A stretch of DNA of 64,000 bases. Origin: an uncultured Burkholderiales bacterium (GTDB lineage: Bacteria; Pseudomonadota; Gammaproteobacteria; Burkholderiales; Burkholderiaceae_C). Of this stretch, positions 39,351 through 50,107 are shown piece by piece (the stretch's first letter is position 1; each line of letters starts with the position of its first letter). The translations under genes were made by a program, and so were the position numbers. The stretch spans positions 1 to 64,000 of the forward strand of contig CAIZHQ010000025.1 of the NCBI GenBank assembly GCA_903932865.1, read 5' to 3'. The notes below the pieces were generated by a model that did not search any database, was not told the origin of the DNA, and worked only from the letters and a program-made list of their open reading frames with translations.

Positions 39351-40010
39351 GTGGCCAAAACATCTGTTTCCCCCTCCAGCCGCTCGGACACCCGTGCCAG
39401 CGGCAAACGCATTCAGGTGCGGCGCTCCGGTGTGCACGGCAAAGGCGTTTTTGCCCTGCAAGACCTGGCCGAAGGCGAGACTTTGATCGAGTACGTGGGT
39501 GAGGTCATCAGCTGGGACGAGGCGCAAGACCGCCACCCGCACGACCCCCAAGACCCGAACCACACCTTCTACTTTCATGTGAACGAAGACCGGGTGATCG
39601 ATGCGCTGCACGGCGGCAACTCCTCGCGCTGGATCAACCACAGCTGCGCGCCCAACTGCGAAGCCGATGAAGACAACGACCGCATTTTCATCAAGGCCAT
39701 TCGCAACATCAAAGCGGGCGAAGAGCTGAACTACGACTATGGCCTGATCATCGACGAGCCCTACACCAAGAAGCTCAAGGCCGAATACCCTTGCTGGTGC
39801 GGCAGCGCCCATTGCCGGGGCACGCTGCTTTCGCCCAAAGAGCGCAAGGACACGCCCAAAACCCCAAACCAGAAAAAGGCCAAGGCCGATGCCAAGGCCA
39901 AGGCCAAGGTGAAGTCCAAAGCCAAGGCCAAAGACAAAAAGAAAGCCACCCAGGTGGCCAAAGCCGGCAAACCCGCCAAGGCGGACAAGACCCCGGGCCA
40001 GAAAAAATAG
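39351..40010 (+). CDS. SET-domain lysine methyltransferase-like protein with Lys/Ala-rich histone H1-like tail
   Basis: RRSGVHGKGVFALQDLAEGETLIEYVGEVI, RWINHSCAPNCEA, GEELNYDYG, CWCGSAHCRGTL post-SET Cys; KAKAKVKSKAKAKDKKK tail; GTG start. Confidence 0.93.
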   Translation: MAKTSVSPSSRSDTRASGKRIQVRRSGVHGKGVFALQDLAEGETLIEYVGEVISWDEAQDRHPHDPQDPNHTFYFHVNEDRVIDALHGGNSSRWINHSCAPNCEADEDNDRIFIKAIRNIKAGEELNYDYGLIIDEPYTKKLKAEYPCWCGSAHCRGTLLSPKERKDTPKTPNQKKAKADAKAKAKVKSKAKAKDKKKATQVAKAGKPAKADKTPGQKK

Positions 40011-40089
40011 GCGCTGCAGCTGCCTGCAAAGGCCTTGTTGGCCCCCTGCTGGCATTCGGTGCGCAAGAACGCCCTCACCACGATGCCCC

Positions 40090-40851
40090 ATGATCCCGCC
40101 CACCGCTTGGCCCGCTGAAACGGTTTGGGAGCAGGTTTACCCCCTGTTGCCCGATTTCACCGTCGAGGTATTGCCCGAGATCGACTCGAGCAACAGCGAA
40201 CTCATGCGTCGGACCCGCGCAGGCCAGCATGAGCCGACCTTGTTGGTGGCCGAACGCCAAACCGCAGGGCGTGGCCGCATGGGCCGGGTCTGGCAAAGCC
40301 AGCCGGGCGACTCATTGACCTTTTCGCTCAGTATGCCGTTGTCGCCCCAGGACTGGTCAGGACTGTCTTTGGCTGTGGGCCTGAGTCTGGCCGAAAGCCT
40401 GCACCCCGATGTGGGTCTGAAGTGGCCCAACGATTTGTGGTTTCAAGACCGCAAGCTCGGCGGCATCCTGGTCGAGGCTGCCAGCATGGGCGGTCGCAGC
40501 CAGGTCGTGGTGGGCGTGGGCCTGAACATCCGGCCGTGCGACGCACAGGGTCTGAACACACCGCCAGCGGCCCTCACCGAGTTGTGGCCTGAGCTCACGG
40601 CCCCGGTCGCCCTGTCAAGGGTGGCATTGCCCCTTATTCAGACCCTGTTGGCTTTTGAAGCCAACGGTTTTGCCCCTTTGCAAAGCCGTTTTGACGCCCG
40701 CGATGTGCTCAAGGGCCGACGTGTGTTCACCAGCGATGGCCAGCAAGGCGTGGCGCTGGGGGTGGGCCTTGGGGGTGCGTTACGATGGCAAACCGAACTC
40801 GGCGTGCAGGACATCCACAACGCTGAGATCAGCGTACGCCCCTTGACCTGA
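40090..40851 (+). CDS. birA: Biotin--[acetyl-CoA-carboxylase] ligase
   Basis: DSSNSELMRR, AERQTAGRGRMGRVWQSQPGDSLTFSL, KWPNDLW, KLGGILVE. Confidence 0.93.
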   Translation: MIPPTAWPAETVWEQVYPLLPDFTVEVLPEIDSSNSELMRRTRAGQHEPTLLVAERQTAGRGRMGRVWQSQPGDSLTFSLSMPLSPQDWSGLSLAVGLSLAESLHPDVGLKWPNDLWFQDRKLGGILVEAASMGGRSQVVVGVGLNIRPCDAQGLNTPPAALTELWPELTAPVALSRVALPLIQTLLAFEANGFAPLQSRFDARDVLKGRRVFTSDGQQGVALGVGLGGALRWQTELGVQDIHNAEISVRPLT

Positions 40852-40865
40852 CGGGACACTGCAAG

Positions 40866-41180
40866 ATGTTGAAATTTTGGCTGGTGCTTTTGCTGGTGCT
40901 CAATGCCGCCGTGCTGGCGTGGCAATGGGATGCGTTTGCGCGCTGGGGTCATGGACCCCACCAGCAGCGCGAAGCCGATCGGCTTCAGCAACAAGTGCGG
41001 CCCGAAGCCCTGAAGTTCGAGGTCATGCCGCCTGCTTCGGCAACAACGCCCCCCCCACCTGCCTTGCCAGACGCCAACGCACTGCCCCCAACAGCCGATG
41101 CCAGCGCCCCGGATACCGCCAGCCCAGCGCCTGCATTGTCCGCGCCCGGCTCGTCGGCCCCACAGGCGACACCCCGATGA
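40866..41180 (+). CDS. Small single-TM Pro/Ala-rich protein
   Basis: N-terminal TM LKFWLVLLLVLNAAVLAWQW, low-complexity tail; between birA and a GST gene. Confidence 0.6.
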   Translation: MLKFWLVLLLVLNAAVLAWQWDAFARWGHGPHQQREADRLQQQVRPEALKFEVMPPASATTPPPPALPDANALPPTADASAPDTASPAPALSAPGSSAPQATPR

Positions 41181-41204
41181 CCTTTTATTTCCGGAGATGA
41201 AACC

Positions 41205-41864
41205 ATGAGTCTGAAACTCTACTTTGCCCCAGGCGCCTGTTCATTTGTGCCCCACGTGTTGCTGGAGATGAGTGGTGCCGAGTTCGAGCCCAGCATGGTC
41301 AAACTGCACAAGGGTGAACAAAACAGCGCCGAATACCAAGCCATCAACCCGCGCGCTCAAGTACCCGTGTTGGTGAATGCGGGTCAGCCGATCACGCAAA
41401 TTCTGGCCATCGTGCTGCACCTCGATCAAATTTTTCCGCAGATGGGCTTTTTGCCAACCGAGCCCATGGCCCGCGCCCAAGCGCTGTCCACGCTGGCCTG
41501 GATGAACAACACGGTGCACCCCACATTCACGCACATCTTCATGCCGCAAAAGTTCTCGGACCAGCCTGAGGTGCAGGCCGCCCTCAAGCCTTACAACACG
41601 CAGCTCTTTCGCAGCATGCTGGGTGAGCTGCAAGGCCTAGTTCAAGCCGCCGCCGGCAAAGGCCAGCCTTGGCTCAGCGGTGAGCGTTTTGGCCCACTCG
41701 ACGCCTACAGCCTCACGCTCACCCGCTGGGGCACCCTCGCGGGCATCGCACCCGAGGCGCATCCCGCCCTGTGGGACTTTGTTCAAAAGGTCGCGGCAGA
41801 GCCTGCTGTGGCCCGCGTGATGGCCCGTGAGCGCTTGCAATTGAACATGGGCACACCCGTCTGA
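41205..41864 (+). CDS. Glutathione S-transferase family protein
   Basis: MSLKLYFAPGACSFVPHVLLEMSGAEFEP, INPRAQVPVLV. Confidence 0.92.
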   Translation: MSLKLYFAPGACSFVPHVLLEMSGAEFEPSMVKLHKGEQNSAEYQAINPRAQVPVLVNAGQPITQILAIVLHLDQIFPQMGFLPTEPMARAQALSTLAWMNNTVHPTFTHIFMPQKFSDQPEVQAALKPYNTQLFRSMLGELQGLVQAAAGKGQPWLSGERFGPLDAYSLTLTRWGTLAGIAPEAHPALWDFVQKVAAEPAVARVMARERLQLNMGTPV

Positions 41865-41901
41865 ACCCAACCCATCGCGCGCCCCCCTGACGCCGGTTAA
41901 C

Positions 41902-43362
41902 TCAGGTCATCCTAAAGCGCAAAGTAAAGCACGCACCGGGCCAAGTTTGGCTCGGGTGGGCCATGTCGATGCTGACCGTTGCACCGTGCTGCTGGGCAAT
42001 GCCCTTGACGATGGGCAGGCCCAGACCGGAGCCGTCCACATTGGTGCCCAGGGCGCGGTAAAAGGGCTGGAACACCAAATCGCGCTCGGGCAAGGGAATG
42101 CCAGGCCCGTTGTCTTCGACCTGCATCACCAACGCCTTGCTGTAGGGGTCGACCAGCACCCGCACCGTGATCACACCTTGACGCTCGGGCGTGCTGGGCG
42201 TGTAGTGGATGGCGTTTTCCACCAAGTTGCGCACCATTTCCTTGAGCAGCGTGGGATTGCCCTGCACCTGTGCGCCCGGTGTGCCCACGGCCACCCCTTC
42301 ATAGCCCAGGTCCAGCCCCTTGTCCATGGCGCTTGCCAGACAGTCTTGCAGCACGTCGCTGCTCAGGGCCGCCATGTCGCACGATTGCAAGGGCAAGTGG
42401 GTGCCGCCGCCTTCTGCGCGGGCCAGTGACAACAACTGGTTCACTGTGTGCGTGGCCTGTACGCTGGCGCGACCGATTTGCTGCAATGACGTTTTCAGGT
42501 CTTCTTCGCTCGAGCCCGAGCGTTGCGCCAAATCCGCCTGCATGCGCAAACCGGCCAAGGGGGTTTTCAGTTGGTGTGCGGCGTCGGCCAAAAAACGCTT
42601 TTGCGTGGCGATCGAGTCTTTCAGGCGCTCCAGCAAATCGTTGACGGACACCACCAGAGGGGCTACTTCCATCGGCACCGCTTTGTCGTCCAGTGGGCTC
42701 AGATCGTCTGGTTTGCGCTCACGGATGCGTTCTTCCAGTTGTTTCAGGGGCTTGATGCCGCGCACCAGGGCCAGCCACACCAAGAGCACCGCCAGCGGCA
42801 GCAAAGCAAACTGGGGCAGCATCACGCCCTTGATGATCTCTGCGGCCAACACTGAACGTTTTTCGCGTGTCTCAGCCACTTGCACCAGGGCAGGTGGTGT
42901 GCCCATGGCGTCCAGACGGATCCAGGTGTAGGCCACGCGCACGTCCAGACCCCGCATTTCGTCGTCCCGAATGTGCACTTGGTAACTGCTGCCCCTGACC
43001 TGGTTGGGTTTGGGCAAGGGCAGGTCGCGGTCGCCGCTCAGATGCTCGCCGCGGCCGCCCAGCACCTGGTAGTACACCAGATCGGTTTCGTCGGCGCGCA
43101 GCAGCTCGCTGGCCGGTTGCGGCAGGCTGAACTGCACCTCTTGATCGGGGCCCATGCGGACCTGTTGTGCCAGGGCTTGCACGTTGTAGACCAGGGCCCG
43201 ATCGAAGGGCTTGTTGGCCAGGCCTTGGGCCACCAACCAAGTCAGCGCCAGACTGATGGGCCACAGCAAGAGCAGCGGCGTCAGCATCCAGTCGAGGATT
43301 TCGCCAAACAGAGAGCGTTGCTCGCGCTTGAAGACCCGTATGTTCCAGCCCTTGGATTTCAT
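41902..43362 (-). CDS. Sensor histidine kinase (TctE/QseC-like)
   Basis: DAAHQLKTPLAGLRMQADLA H-box; VENAIHYTP; DNGPGIP; GSGLGLPIVKGI. Confidence 0.93.
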   Translation of the reverse strand: MKSKGWNIRVFKREQRSLFGEILDWMLTPLLLLWPISLALTWLVAQGLANKPFDRALVYNVQALAQQVRMGPDQEVQFSLPQPASELLRADETDLVYYQVLGGRGEHLSGDRDLPLPKPNQVRGSSYQVHIRDDEMRGLDVRVAYTWIRLDAMGTPPALVQVAETREKRSVLAAEIIKGVMLPQFALLPLAVLLVWLALVRGIKPLKQLEERIRERKPDDLSPLDDKAVPMEVAPLVVSVNDLLERLKDSIATQKRFLADAAHQLKTPLAGLRMQADLAQRSGSSEEDLKTSLQQIGRASVQATHTVNQLLSLARAEGGGTHLPLQSCDMAALSSDVLQDCLASAMDKGLDLGYEGVAVGTPGAQVQGNPTLLKEMVRNLVENAIHYTPSTPERQGVITVRVLVDPYSKALVMQVEDNGPGIPLPERDLVFQPFYRALGTNVDGSGLGLPIVKGIAQQHGATVSIDMAHPSQTWPGACFTLRFRMT

Positions 43363-43397
43363 GGCTTCAGGGTTGGATGCGTGCAGGAGTCCAGGCC

Positions 43398-44072
43398 TTA
43401 ACCCGGGATCTTTTCGAGGCAGTAACCCAGTCCGCGCACCGTGGCGATGCGGATGGGGCCTTTTTCGATTTTCTTGCGCAAGCGGTGGATGTACACCTCG
43501 ATCGCATTGTTGCTGACCTCTTCGCCCCACTCGCACAGGCGCTCGACCAACTGGTCTTTGCTGACCAAGCGCCCTGCGCGTTGCAGCAACACTTCCAGCA
43601 GGCCCAATTCACGGGCCGACAGATCGACCATCTTGCCGTCGATGGTGGCCACGCGACCGGACTGGTCGTACACCAGCGGACCGTGCTTGATCAGCGAGGT
43701 GGCACCGCCCATGCCACGGCGGGTGAGGGCGCGCACACGGGCTTCAAGCTCTTGCAGGCTGAAGGGTTTGGCCATGTAATCGTCGGCCCCGTAGTCCAGA
43801 CCTTTGACGCGCTCTTCCACGCTGTCGGCGGCGGTGAGGATCAAGACCGGCAGGGTCGAACCACGGGCGCGCAGCCGCTTGAGCACCTCGAGGCCATGCA
43901 TTTTGGGCAAGCCCAAGTCCAGGATCAGCAAATCAAATTCGCTGTTGGTCATCAAGGCCGCATCGGCCTCGCTGCCACTGGCCACGTGGTCCACTGCGGC
44001 GCCCGCGCTGCGCAAAGTGCGCAACAAACCGTCCGCAAGCACTTGATCGTCTTCCGCTATCAGAATGCGCAT
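43398..44072 (-). CDS. OmpR-type response regulator (TctD/QseB-like)
   Basis: MRILIAEDDQVLADGL, LLILDLGLPKMHGLEVLKRLR, C-terminal wHTH. Confidence 0.94.
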   Translation of the reverse strand: MRILIAEDDQVLADGLLRTLRSAGAAVDHVASGSEADAALMTNSEFDLLILDLGLPKMHGLEVLKRLRARGSTLPVLILTAADSVEERVKGLDYGADDYMAKPFSLQELEARVRALTRRGMGGATSLIKHGPLVYDQSGRVATIDGKMVDLSARELGLLEVLLQRAGRLVSKDQLVERLCEWGEEVSNNAIEVYIHRLRKKIEKGPIRIATVRGLGYCLEKIPG

Positions 44073-44174
44073 GGCTGTCTCCTGTTGTTGTGGCTGCGGC
44101 CCTTGGCCGTCTCTGTGCTGTCTGATTCTAGTGTCAGCTTGGTGCCTTGCACGGTGCTGAATGCAGGCGTCCCA

Positions 44175-44699
44175 TCAATGGGCATAGGCTTCTAGCCCCA
44201 AAGCCACCACCGTGGCCACGTCTTGGCCCACCGCTTCGCGGAACTCGGCCTCGGCCTGGGCCACAGCGTCCTTGAAGGCTTGCAACCAAGCCAGGCCGAC
44301 CGGCGTGAACACCACGCGCCGAGCGCGCGCATCCAAAGGGTCTGGCTCGCGCTGCACCAAGCCCCAGGCCGCGCATTGGTCCACCAAATCGCCCATGGCC
44401 TGCTTGCTCATGCCCGCTGCGCGGGCCAAGTCGGTCAAGCGCGAGCCTTTCAGGCCCAAATGCCGGGTGATGTGCACATGCGCCGCGCTGATTTGGTCAC
44501 GCGAGGCCAAATTGGCCAAGGCCAAGGGCACCCCTTCGTTGCCCGCCATCAGGTGCAGCACCCGTTCGTCAAAGCGGCGCATGGCATGGCCCAGCAGGCG
44601 GCCCAAATGGGTTTGCCGCCAACGGTCGTCCTCGATGACCGGCCTGTCGGCAGGGCTGTTTTCTGAGTCTGAAAGGGCAGGATTGGGGGTCTGGATCAT
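44175..44699 (-). CDS. MarR-family transcriptional regulator
   Basis: RLTDLARAAGMSKQAMGDLVDQCAAWGLVQREPDPLDARARRVVFT. Confidence 0.85.
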   Translation of the reverse strand: MIQTPNPALSDSENSPADRPVIEDDRWRQTHLGRLLGHAMRRFDERVLHLMAGNEGVPLALANLASRDQISAAHVHITRHLGLKGSRLTDLARAAGMSKQAMGDLVDQCAAWGLVQREPDPLDARARRVVFTPVGLAWLQAFKDAVAQAEAEFREAVGQDVATVVALGLEAYAH

Positions 44700-44764
44700 G
44701 GCTGCAAATGATAAGGCAAACTGACCAAAAATAGTGTTTACAGGTTTATACAGTTCATTTACAG

Positions 44765-44784
44765 TACTGTTCACGCATCCAGTA
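44765..44784. promoter_or_regulatory. LexA/SOS box upstream of recA
   Basis: TACTGTTCACGCATCCAGTA (TACTG-N10-CAGTA). Confidence 0.85.
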
Positions 44785-44842
44785 AACAGCACATCACTGC
44801 TGAACCCGGTGCCCCAACCCATTGATATTCAAGGAGATTCCC

Positions 44843-45880
<1,038 letters not shown>

Positions 45881-45904
45881 GAGGCCAGTGACGGGAGACA
45901 AAGC

Positions 45905-46360
45905 TTGAACAAGCCCGGTTTCCAGCCCTCGCTCAAAGGTCGCGCCTTGCGGCTTTTGAGCCAGCGCGAGCACTCCCGCACCGAACTGGAACGCAAACTG
46001 GCACAGCACGAAGAGGTGCCCGGCGAACTGGCCAAAGCGCTCGACGAGCTGCAGGCACGAGACTTCATCAACGATGGGCGGGCGGTTGACTCGCTGGTCA
46101 ACCGCCGTGCGGGCAAGCTCGGCAGTGCCCGCATCAAACAAGAGCTGGCCCTCAGGGGCCTGTCAGGCGAGGCGGTGGCCGAGGCGCTGGCGGGCCTCAA
46201 GGACACCGAATTGAGCCGCGCCCAAGAAGTGTGGCGCAAGAAATTTGGCAGCCTGCCGCAGGACCCTCAGACCCGCGCGAAACACATGCGCTTTTTGCTC
46301 ACACGCGGCTTCAGTGCTGAGGTCGTGCGGCAGGTGGTGCAGGGCGCTGGGCAAGATTGA
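45905..46360 (+). CDS. recX: Regulatory protein RecX
   Basis: ALRLLSQREHSRTELERKL, adjacent to recA; TTG start. Confidence 0.93.
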   Translation: MNKPGFQPSLKGRALRLLSQREHSRTELERKLAQHEEVPGELAKALDELQARDFINDGRAVDSLVNRRAGKLGSARIKQELALRGLSGEAVAEALAGLKDTELSRAQEVWRKKFGSLPQDPQTRAKHMRFLLTRGFSAEVVRQVVQGAGQD

Positions 46361-46435
46361 TGGAGCATTCGCAGAGCTTGCAGCAGCCCAGAAAGACCAA
46401 CCGCATGGGGGAGCCGTGTGCGGCGCCAACGAAAA

Positions 46436-46927
46436 TCAGGCTGCAGCCACAAAACTACCTGACTTGCCCCCGTGCTTTTCCAGCAGCTTCACATCGGTGA
46501 TGGTCATGCCCCGGTCCACGGCTTTGCACATGTCATAGATCGTGAGCAGGGCGACTTGCACGGCGGTGAGGGCTTCCATTTCAACGCCAGTTTGGCCGTT
46601 CACTTCGGCGGTGGCGGTGCACACCACGCTGCAAGGGGCCGACAAGACTTCAAACTCGACCGCGACCCGCGTCAGGCCAATGGGGTGACACAGGGGAATC
46701 AGGTCGCTGGTTTTTTTGGCCCCCTGAATGCCCGCGATGCGGGCAATGCCCAGCACATCTCCTTTTTTGGCCGTGCCCGACGCGATCAGTGCCAAGGTGG
46801 AGGCCAGCATCACGATACGGCCGGTGGCCACTGCCACACGCCGTGTGCTGGCCTTGTGGCCCACATCCACCATGTGGGCTTGGCCTTGGGCATCGAAGTG
46901 GGTCAGGGCGTCGTTAGAGGAGCTCAT
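46436..46927 (-). CDS. moaC: Cyclic pyranopterin monophosphate synthase
   Basis: [51 protein letters not shown]. Confidence 0.96.
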   Translation of the reverse strand: MSSSNDALTHFDAQGQAHMVDVGHKASTRRVAVATGRIVMLASTLALIASGTAKKGDVLGIARIAGIQGAKKTSDLIPLCHPIGLTRVAVEFEVLSAPCSVVCTATAEVNGQTGVEMEALTAVQVALLTIYDMCKAVDRGMTITDVKLLEKHGGKSGSFVAAA

Positions 46928-47007
46928 GGCAAGACGGGCAAAAAGGGTTTACAGAAAATTGACAAGATGCGGGCATCATACGGGGCTAGAGAAGGGCTGG
47001 AGCCGCT

Positions 47008-48594
47008 TTGAAACACAAATTCCGACAACGATTTTTACCATTTGTGGTTGCCGCTGCACTGGTCAACCCCGCAGCGCACGCCCAAAGCACAGGTTTGCCG
47101 GGGCTGGGCGATGGCGAGGGCATCTCGCTGGGGGCAGAGCGGCAGCTGGGAGACCGCATTGCCCGAGAACTCTACCGTGACCCCGATTACCTGGAAGACC
47201 CCGTGCTCGATGAGTACATCCAACTGTTGTGGGCCCCGCTGATCCGGGCTGCAGCGGCTCGGGGAGAATTGTCGACCGAGTTGCAAGAGCGTTTTGCGTG
47301 GAGAATTTTGTTGGGGCGAGACCGCTCGGTCAACGCCTTTGCCTTGCCGGGCGGCTACCTCGGGGTGCACTTGGGCCTGATCGCGGTGGTGGGCTCGCAC
47401 GACGAGCTGGCCTCGGTGCTGGCACACGAATTGAGCCACGTCAGCCAGCGCCACATTGCGCGCGGCATGAGCGAACAGGCCCGCTCCACGCCCTTGCTGA
47501 TTGGGGCCATGATTTTGGGCGCCTTGGCCGCCAGCAAAAACCCGCAAACCGCCCAGGCCCTGATTGTGGGCGGGCAGGCTGCGGCCATCCAGTCGCAGCT
47601 GAGCTATTCACGCGACATGGAGCGCGAGGCCGATCGCGTGGGCTACGGCATCCTGGTCGATGCAGGCTACGACCCGCGGGGCTTTGTCGGCATGTTCGGC
47701 AAGCTGCAGCAAGCCGCGGGTCTGAACGACAACGGGGCGTTTCCTTACTTGCGCAGTCACCCTTTGACCAGCGAGCGTATCGCCGACATGCAGGCCCGTC
47801 AGCAATTGCTGACATTGAGCACCAAGCTTGGGGCTGACATGGCGCAAGCCCTGTTGTCGGCCCGTGCGCGGGTCTTGTCGCAAAACACCCCCGATGCGCT
47901 CAAGGCCTGGACTCAGGAGGCCGAGCAACCCTCGCCTCAGGACGGTCCGACCCAACGGGCGGGCAAGCTCTATGCCGGCACGCTGGCCTATCTGCAGCAA
48001 AGAAACATGGACGCTGCCGAGCGCAGTCTGCAGGCGTTGCGCGAATTGGTGAAAAAGTCAGTGCCCACAGACCCTCCCGTCCCCCAGCCCTTGGCTTCAT
48101 CAGCAGCGCTGTCGGTGGGGCGCTGGCTGAGCCTGCTGTCGGCCGAAGTGGCCATGAAGCAAGACCGCTACGAAGCCGCGCTGCAGCACTTGCTGCCCGG
48201 TGGAGCGATGCCCGAGCTGGCGCGCCCGGAGCTGATGGCTGTTGCGCAAGCCGCGCAGCGCATGCCCCAGCCTGCGTTGCAGGCGGACATCACGCGGCAA
48301 CTTCGTCAGCGGGTGTTTGTCGCCCCCCACGATGCCCAAGCCTGGAACGTGTTGGCCAGTTTGTTGTTCACGCAAGGTCAGACCTTGGCGGGCTTGCGTG
48401 CCGAGGCCGAGGCCCAAGTCGCCCGGCTCGATTGGGAAGGCGCGCTCGACCGCTTTCGGGCGGCGCAGGAGCTGGCCAAGCGCAGTCAGCTGAAAGCGGC
48501 AGACCACATCGAAGCCTCGATCGTGGACACCCGTTTGCGCGAAGTTCAAGCCCGTTGGCGTGAAGTACAAGCGCAGTTTCCGACTTCCCGTTGA
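47008..48594 (+). CDS. M48-family periplasmic metalloprotease (BepA-like)
   Basis: Signal peptide; ASVLAHELSHVSQRH (HExxH), TPR-like C-terminus. Confidence 0.9.
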   Translation: MKHKFRQRFLPFVVAAALVNPAAHAQSTGLPGLGDGEGISLGAERQLGDRIARELYRDPDYLEDPVLDEYIQLLWAPLIRAAAARGELSTELQERFAWRILLGRDRSVNAFALPGGYLGVHLGLIAVVGSHDELASVLAHELSHVSQRHIARGMSEQARSTPLLIGAMILGALAASKNPQTAQALIVGGQAAAIQSQLSYSRDMEREADRVGYGILVDAGYDPRGFVGMFGKLQQAAGLNDNGAFPYLRSHPLTSERIADMQARQQLLTLSTKLGADMAQALLSARARVLSQNTPDALKAWTQEAEQPSPQDGPTQRAGKLYAGTLAYLQQRNMDAAERSLQALRELVKKSVPTDPPVPQPLASSAALSVGRWLSLLSAEVAMKQDRYEAALQHLLPGGAMPELARPELMAVAQAAQRMPQPALQADITRQLRQRVFVAPHDAQAWNVLASLLFTQGQTLAGLRAEAEAQVARLDWEGALDRFRAAQELAKRSQLKAADHIEASIVDTRLREVQARWREVQAQFPTSR

Positions 48595-48676
48595 GCCCGG
48601 TAGACTGAATCACCCTGGAGGCAGCACTGGTGATGGCTTCAGAGGCTATGATCGCCCTCCCTGCACAAGACACACC

Positions 48677-49138
48677 ATGGCCGGAATCCACATCACCGAC
48701 ATTGAAGCTGCCATCAACCACTGGCGCATCAAAAACCCCTCACCCGATGGGGTGTCGCTGCCGCCTGAGTTGCGCGCGCTGGCCGAGGTCTATGGGCTGA
48801 TGGTGTATGCGAAGCAGGACCTGGCCGACGAGTTCAGCCTGCCCCTGGCTGCGGCCGAGGCTTGGCAAGACTGGTACGCCACCACCCCCGACACGCCCTG
48901 CATTGCCATTTGCTCCACCAGCCAGGGCGACGAAACCTGCAAAGGCTGTGGCCGCAGCTTCGAAGAGGTGCAGTTGTGGACCGAAATGACCCCGGGTGAA
49001 AAACGCGGCATCTGGCACCGCATCACCATGGAGGGCAACTCTTGGCGCTTTAACCGCTATGCCGAACGCGCCGCCGAGAACCGGCGCTGGGCCAAGGCTG
49101 CGGCAGATGCACAGGTGCCGCTCGACCTCAAGCCCTGA
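48677..49138 (+). CDS. DUF3717/DUF1289-like fusion protein
   Basis: IHITDIEAAINHWR N-terminus; TPCIAICSTSQGDETCKGCGRSFEEV Cys motif. Confidence 0.75.
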   Translation: MAGIHITDIEAAINHWRIKNPSPDGVSLPPELRALAEVYGLMVYAKQDLADEFSLPLAAAEAWQDWYATTPDTPCIAICSTSQGDETCKGCGRSFEEVQLWTEMTPGEKRGIWHRITMEGNSWRFNRYAERAAENRRWAKAAADAQVPLDLKP

Positions 49139-49144
49139 CCGGGC

Positions 49145-50095
49145 TTAAACCACCGCGCCCGAGTTTTCGTCGCTCGGGTCGTTGTCTTTCTTGATGGGCT
49201 TGACCATGTCTTCGCGGCTGATGCCCAGCCACATGGCGACGGCAGCACCCACAAACACCGACGAATAAATGCCAAAGCAAATGCCAATCGTCAGCGCCAT
49301 GGCGAAGTAGTGCAGGGTCTCGCCGCCAAACAGCAGCATAGACAACACCATGATCTGGGTCGAGCCGTGGGTGATGATGGTGCGGCTGATGGTGGAGGTG
49401 ATCGCGTTGTCAATGATCTCGACCGTGTTCATCTTGCGGTAACGGCGGAAGTTCTCACGAATCCGGTCAAAAATCACCACCGACTCGTTCACCGAATAAC
49501 CCAGCACCGCCAGCACCGCCGCCAGCACCGCCAGCGAAAACTCCCACTGGAAGAAGGCAAAAAAGCCCAGGATGATGATCACATCGTGCAAGTTGGCAAT
49601 GATGGCCGAGACGGCGAATTTCCATTCGAAGCGGATGGCCAGATACAGCATGATGCCGCCCACCACAAAGGCCAATGCCTTCAGGCCGTCTTCGACCAGC
49701 TCGTCACCCACTTGCGGGCCTACAAACTCGGTGCGGCGCAGCGTGACATCCGGGTCATTGGCTTTGAGCGCTGTCAAAACCTTTTCGCTTTGCTGTGCCG
49801 AGCTCACGCCTTTTTGCGCAGGCAGTCGGATCAACACTTCGCGTGCGGAACCGAAGTTTTGCACCTGCACTTCTGAAAAGCCCAGCGTGGCCACGGTGCC
49901 ACGCACCTTTTGCAGGTCTGCGGGCTGGCTGTAGCTCACTTCCATCAAAGTGCCGCCCGTGAACTCCACCGACAGGTGCAGGCCTCGGCTGAACAGGAAA
50001 AACACCGCCAAAGCGAAAGTGATGAAGGACACCGCGTTCAGCACCAACGCGTGGCGCATGAACGGGATGTCTTTTCTGATTTTGAACAATTCCAT
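49145..50095 (-). CDS. secF: Protein translocase subunit SecF
   Basis: DIPFMRHALV, SVNESVVIFDRIRENFR, TRTIITHGSTQIMVL-like region. Confidence 0.96.
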   Translation of the reverse strand: MELFKIRKDIPFMRHALVLNAVSFITFALAVFFLFSRGLHLSVEFTGGTLMEVSYSQPADLQKVRGTVATLGFSEVQVQNFGSAREVLIRLPAQKGVSSAQQSEKVLTALKANDPDVTLRRTEFVGPQVGDELVEDGLKALAFVVGGIMLYLAIRFEWKFAVSAIIANLHDVIIILGFFAFFQWEFSLAVLAAVLAVLGYSVNESVVIFDRIRENFRRYRKMNTVEIIDNAITSTISRTIITHGSTQIMVLSMLLFGGETLHYFAMALTIGICFGIYSSVFVGAAVAMWLGISREDMVKPIKKDNDPSDENSGAVV

Positions 50096-50107
50096 GGTCT
50101 TTTCCCC

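Noticed and set aside
39880-39970. AAGGCC/AAAGCC tandem repeats in the SET gene as a separate repeat element
   Set aside because: They encode the Lys/Ala-rich tail in frame and are explained by protein composition.
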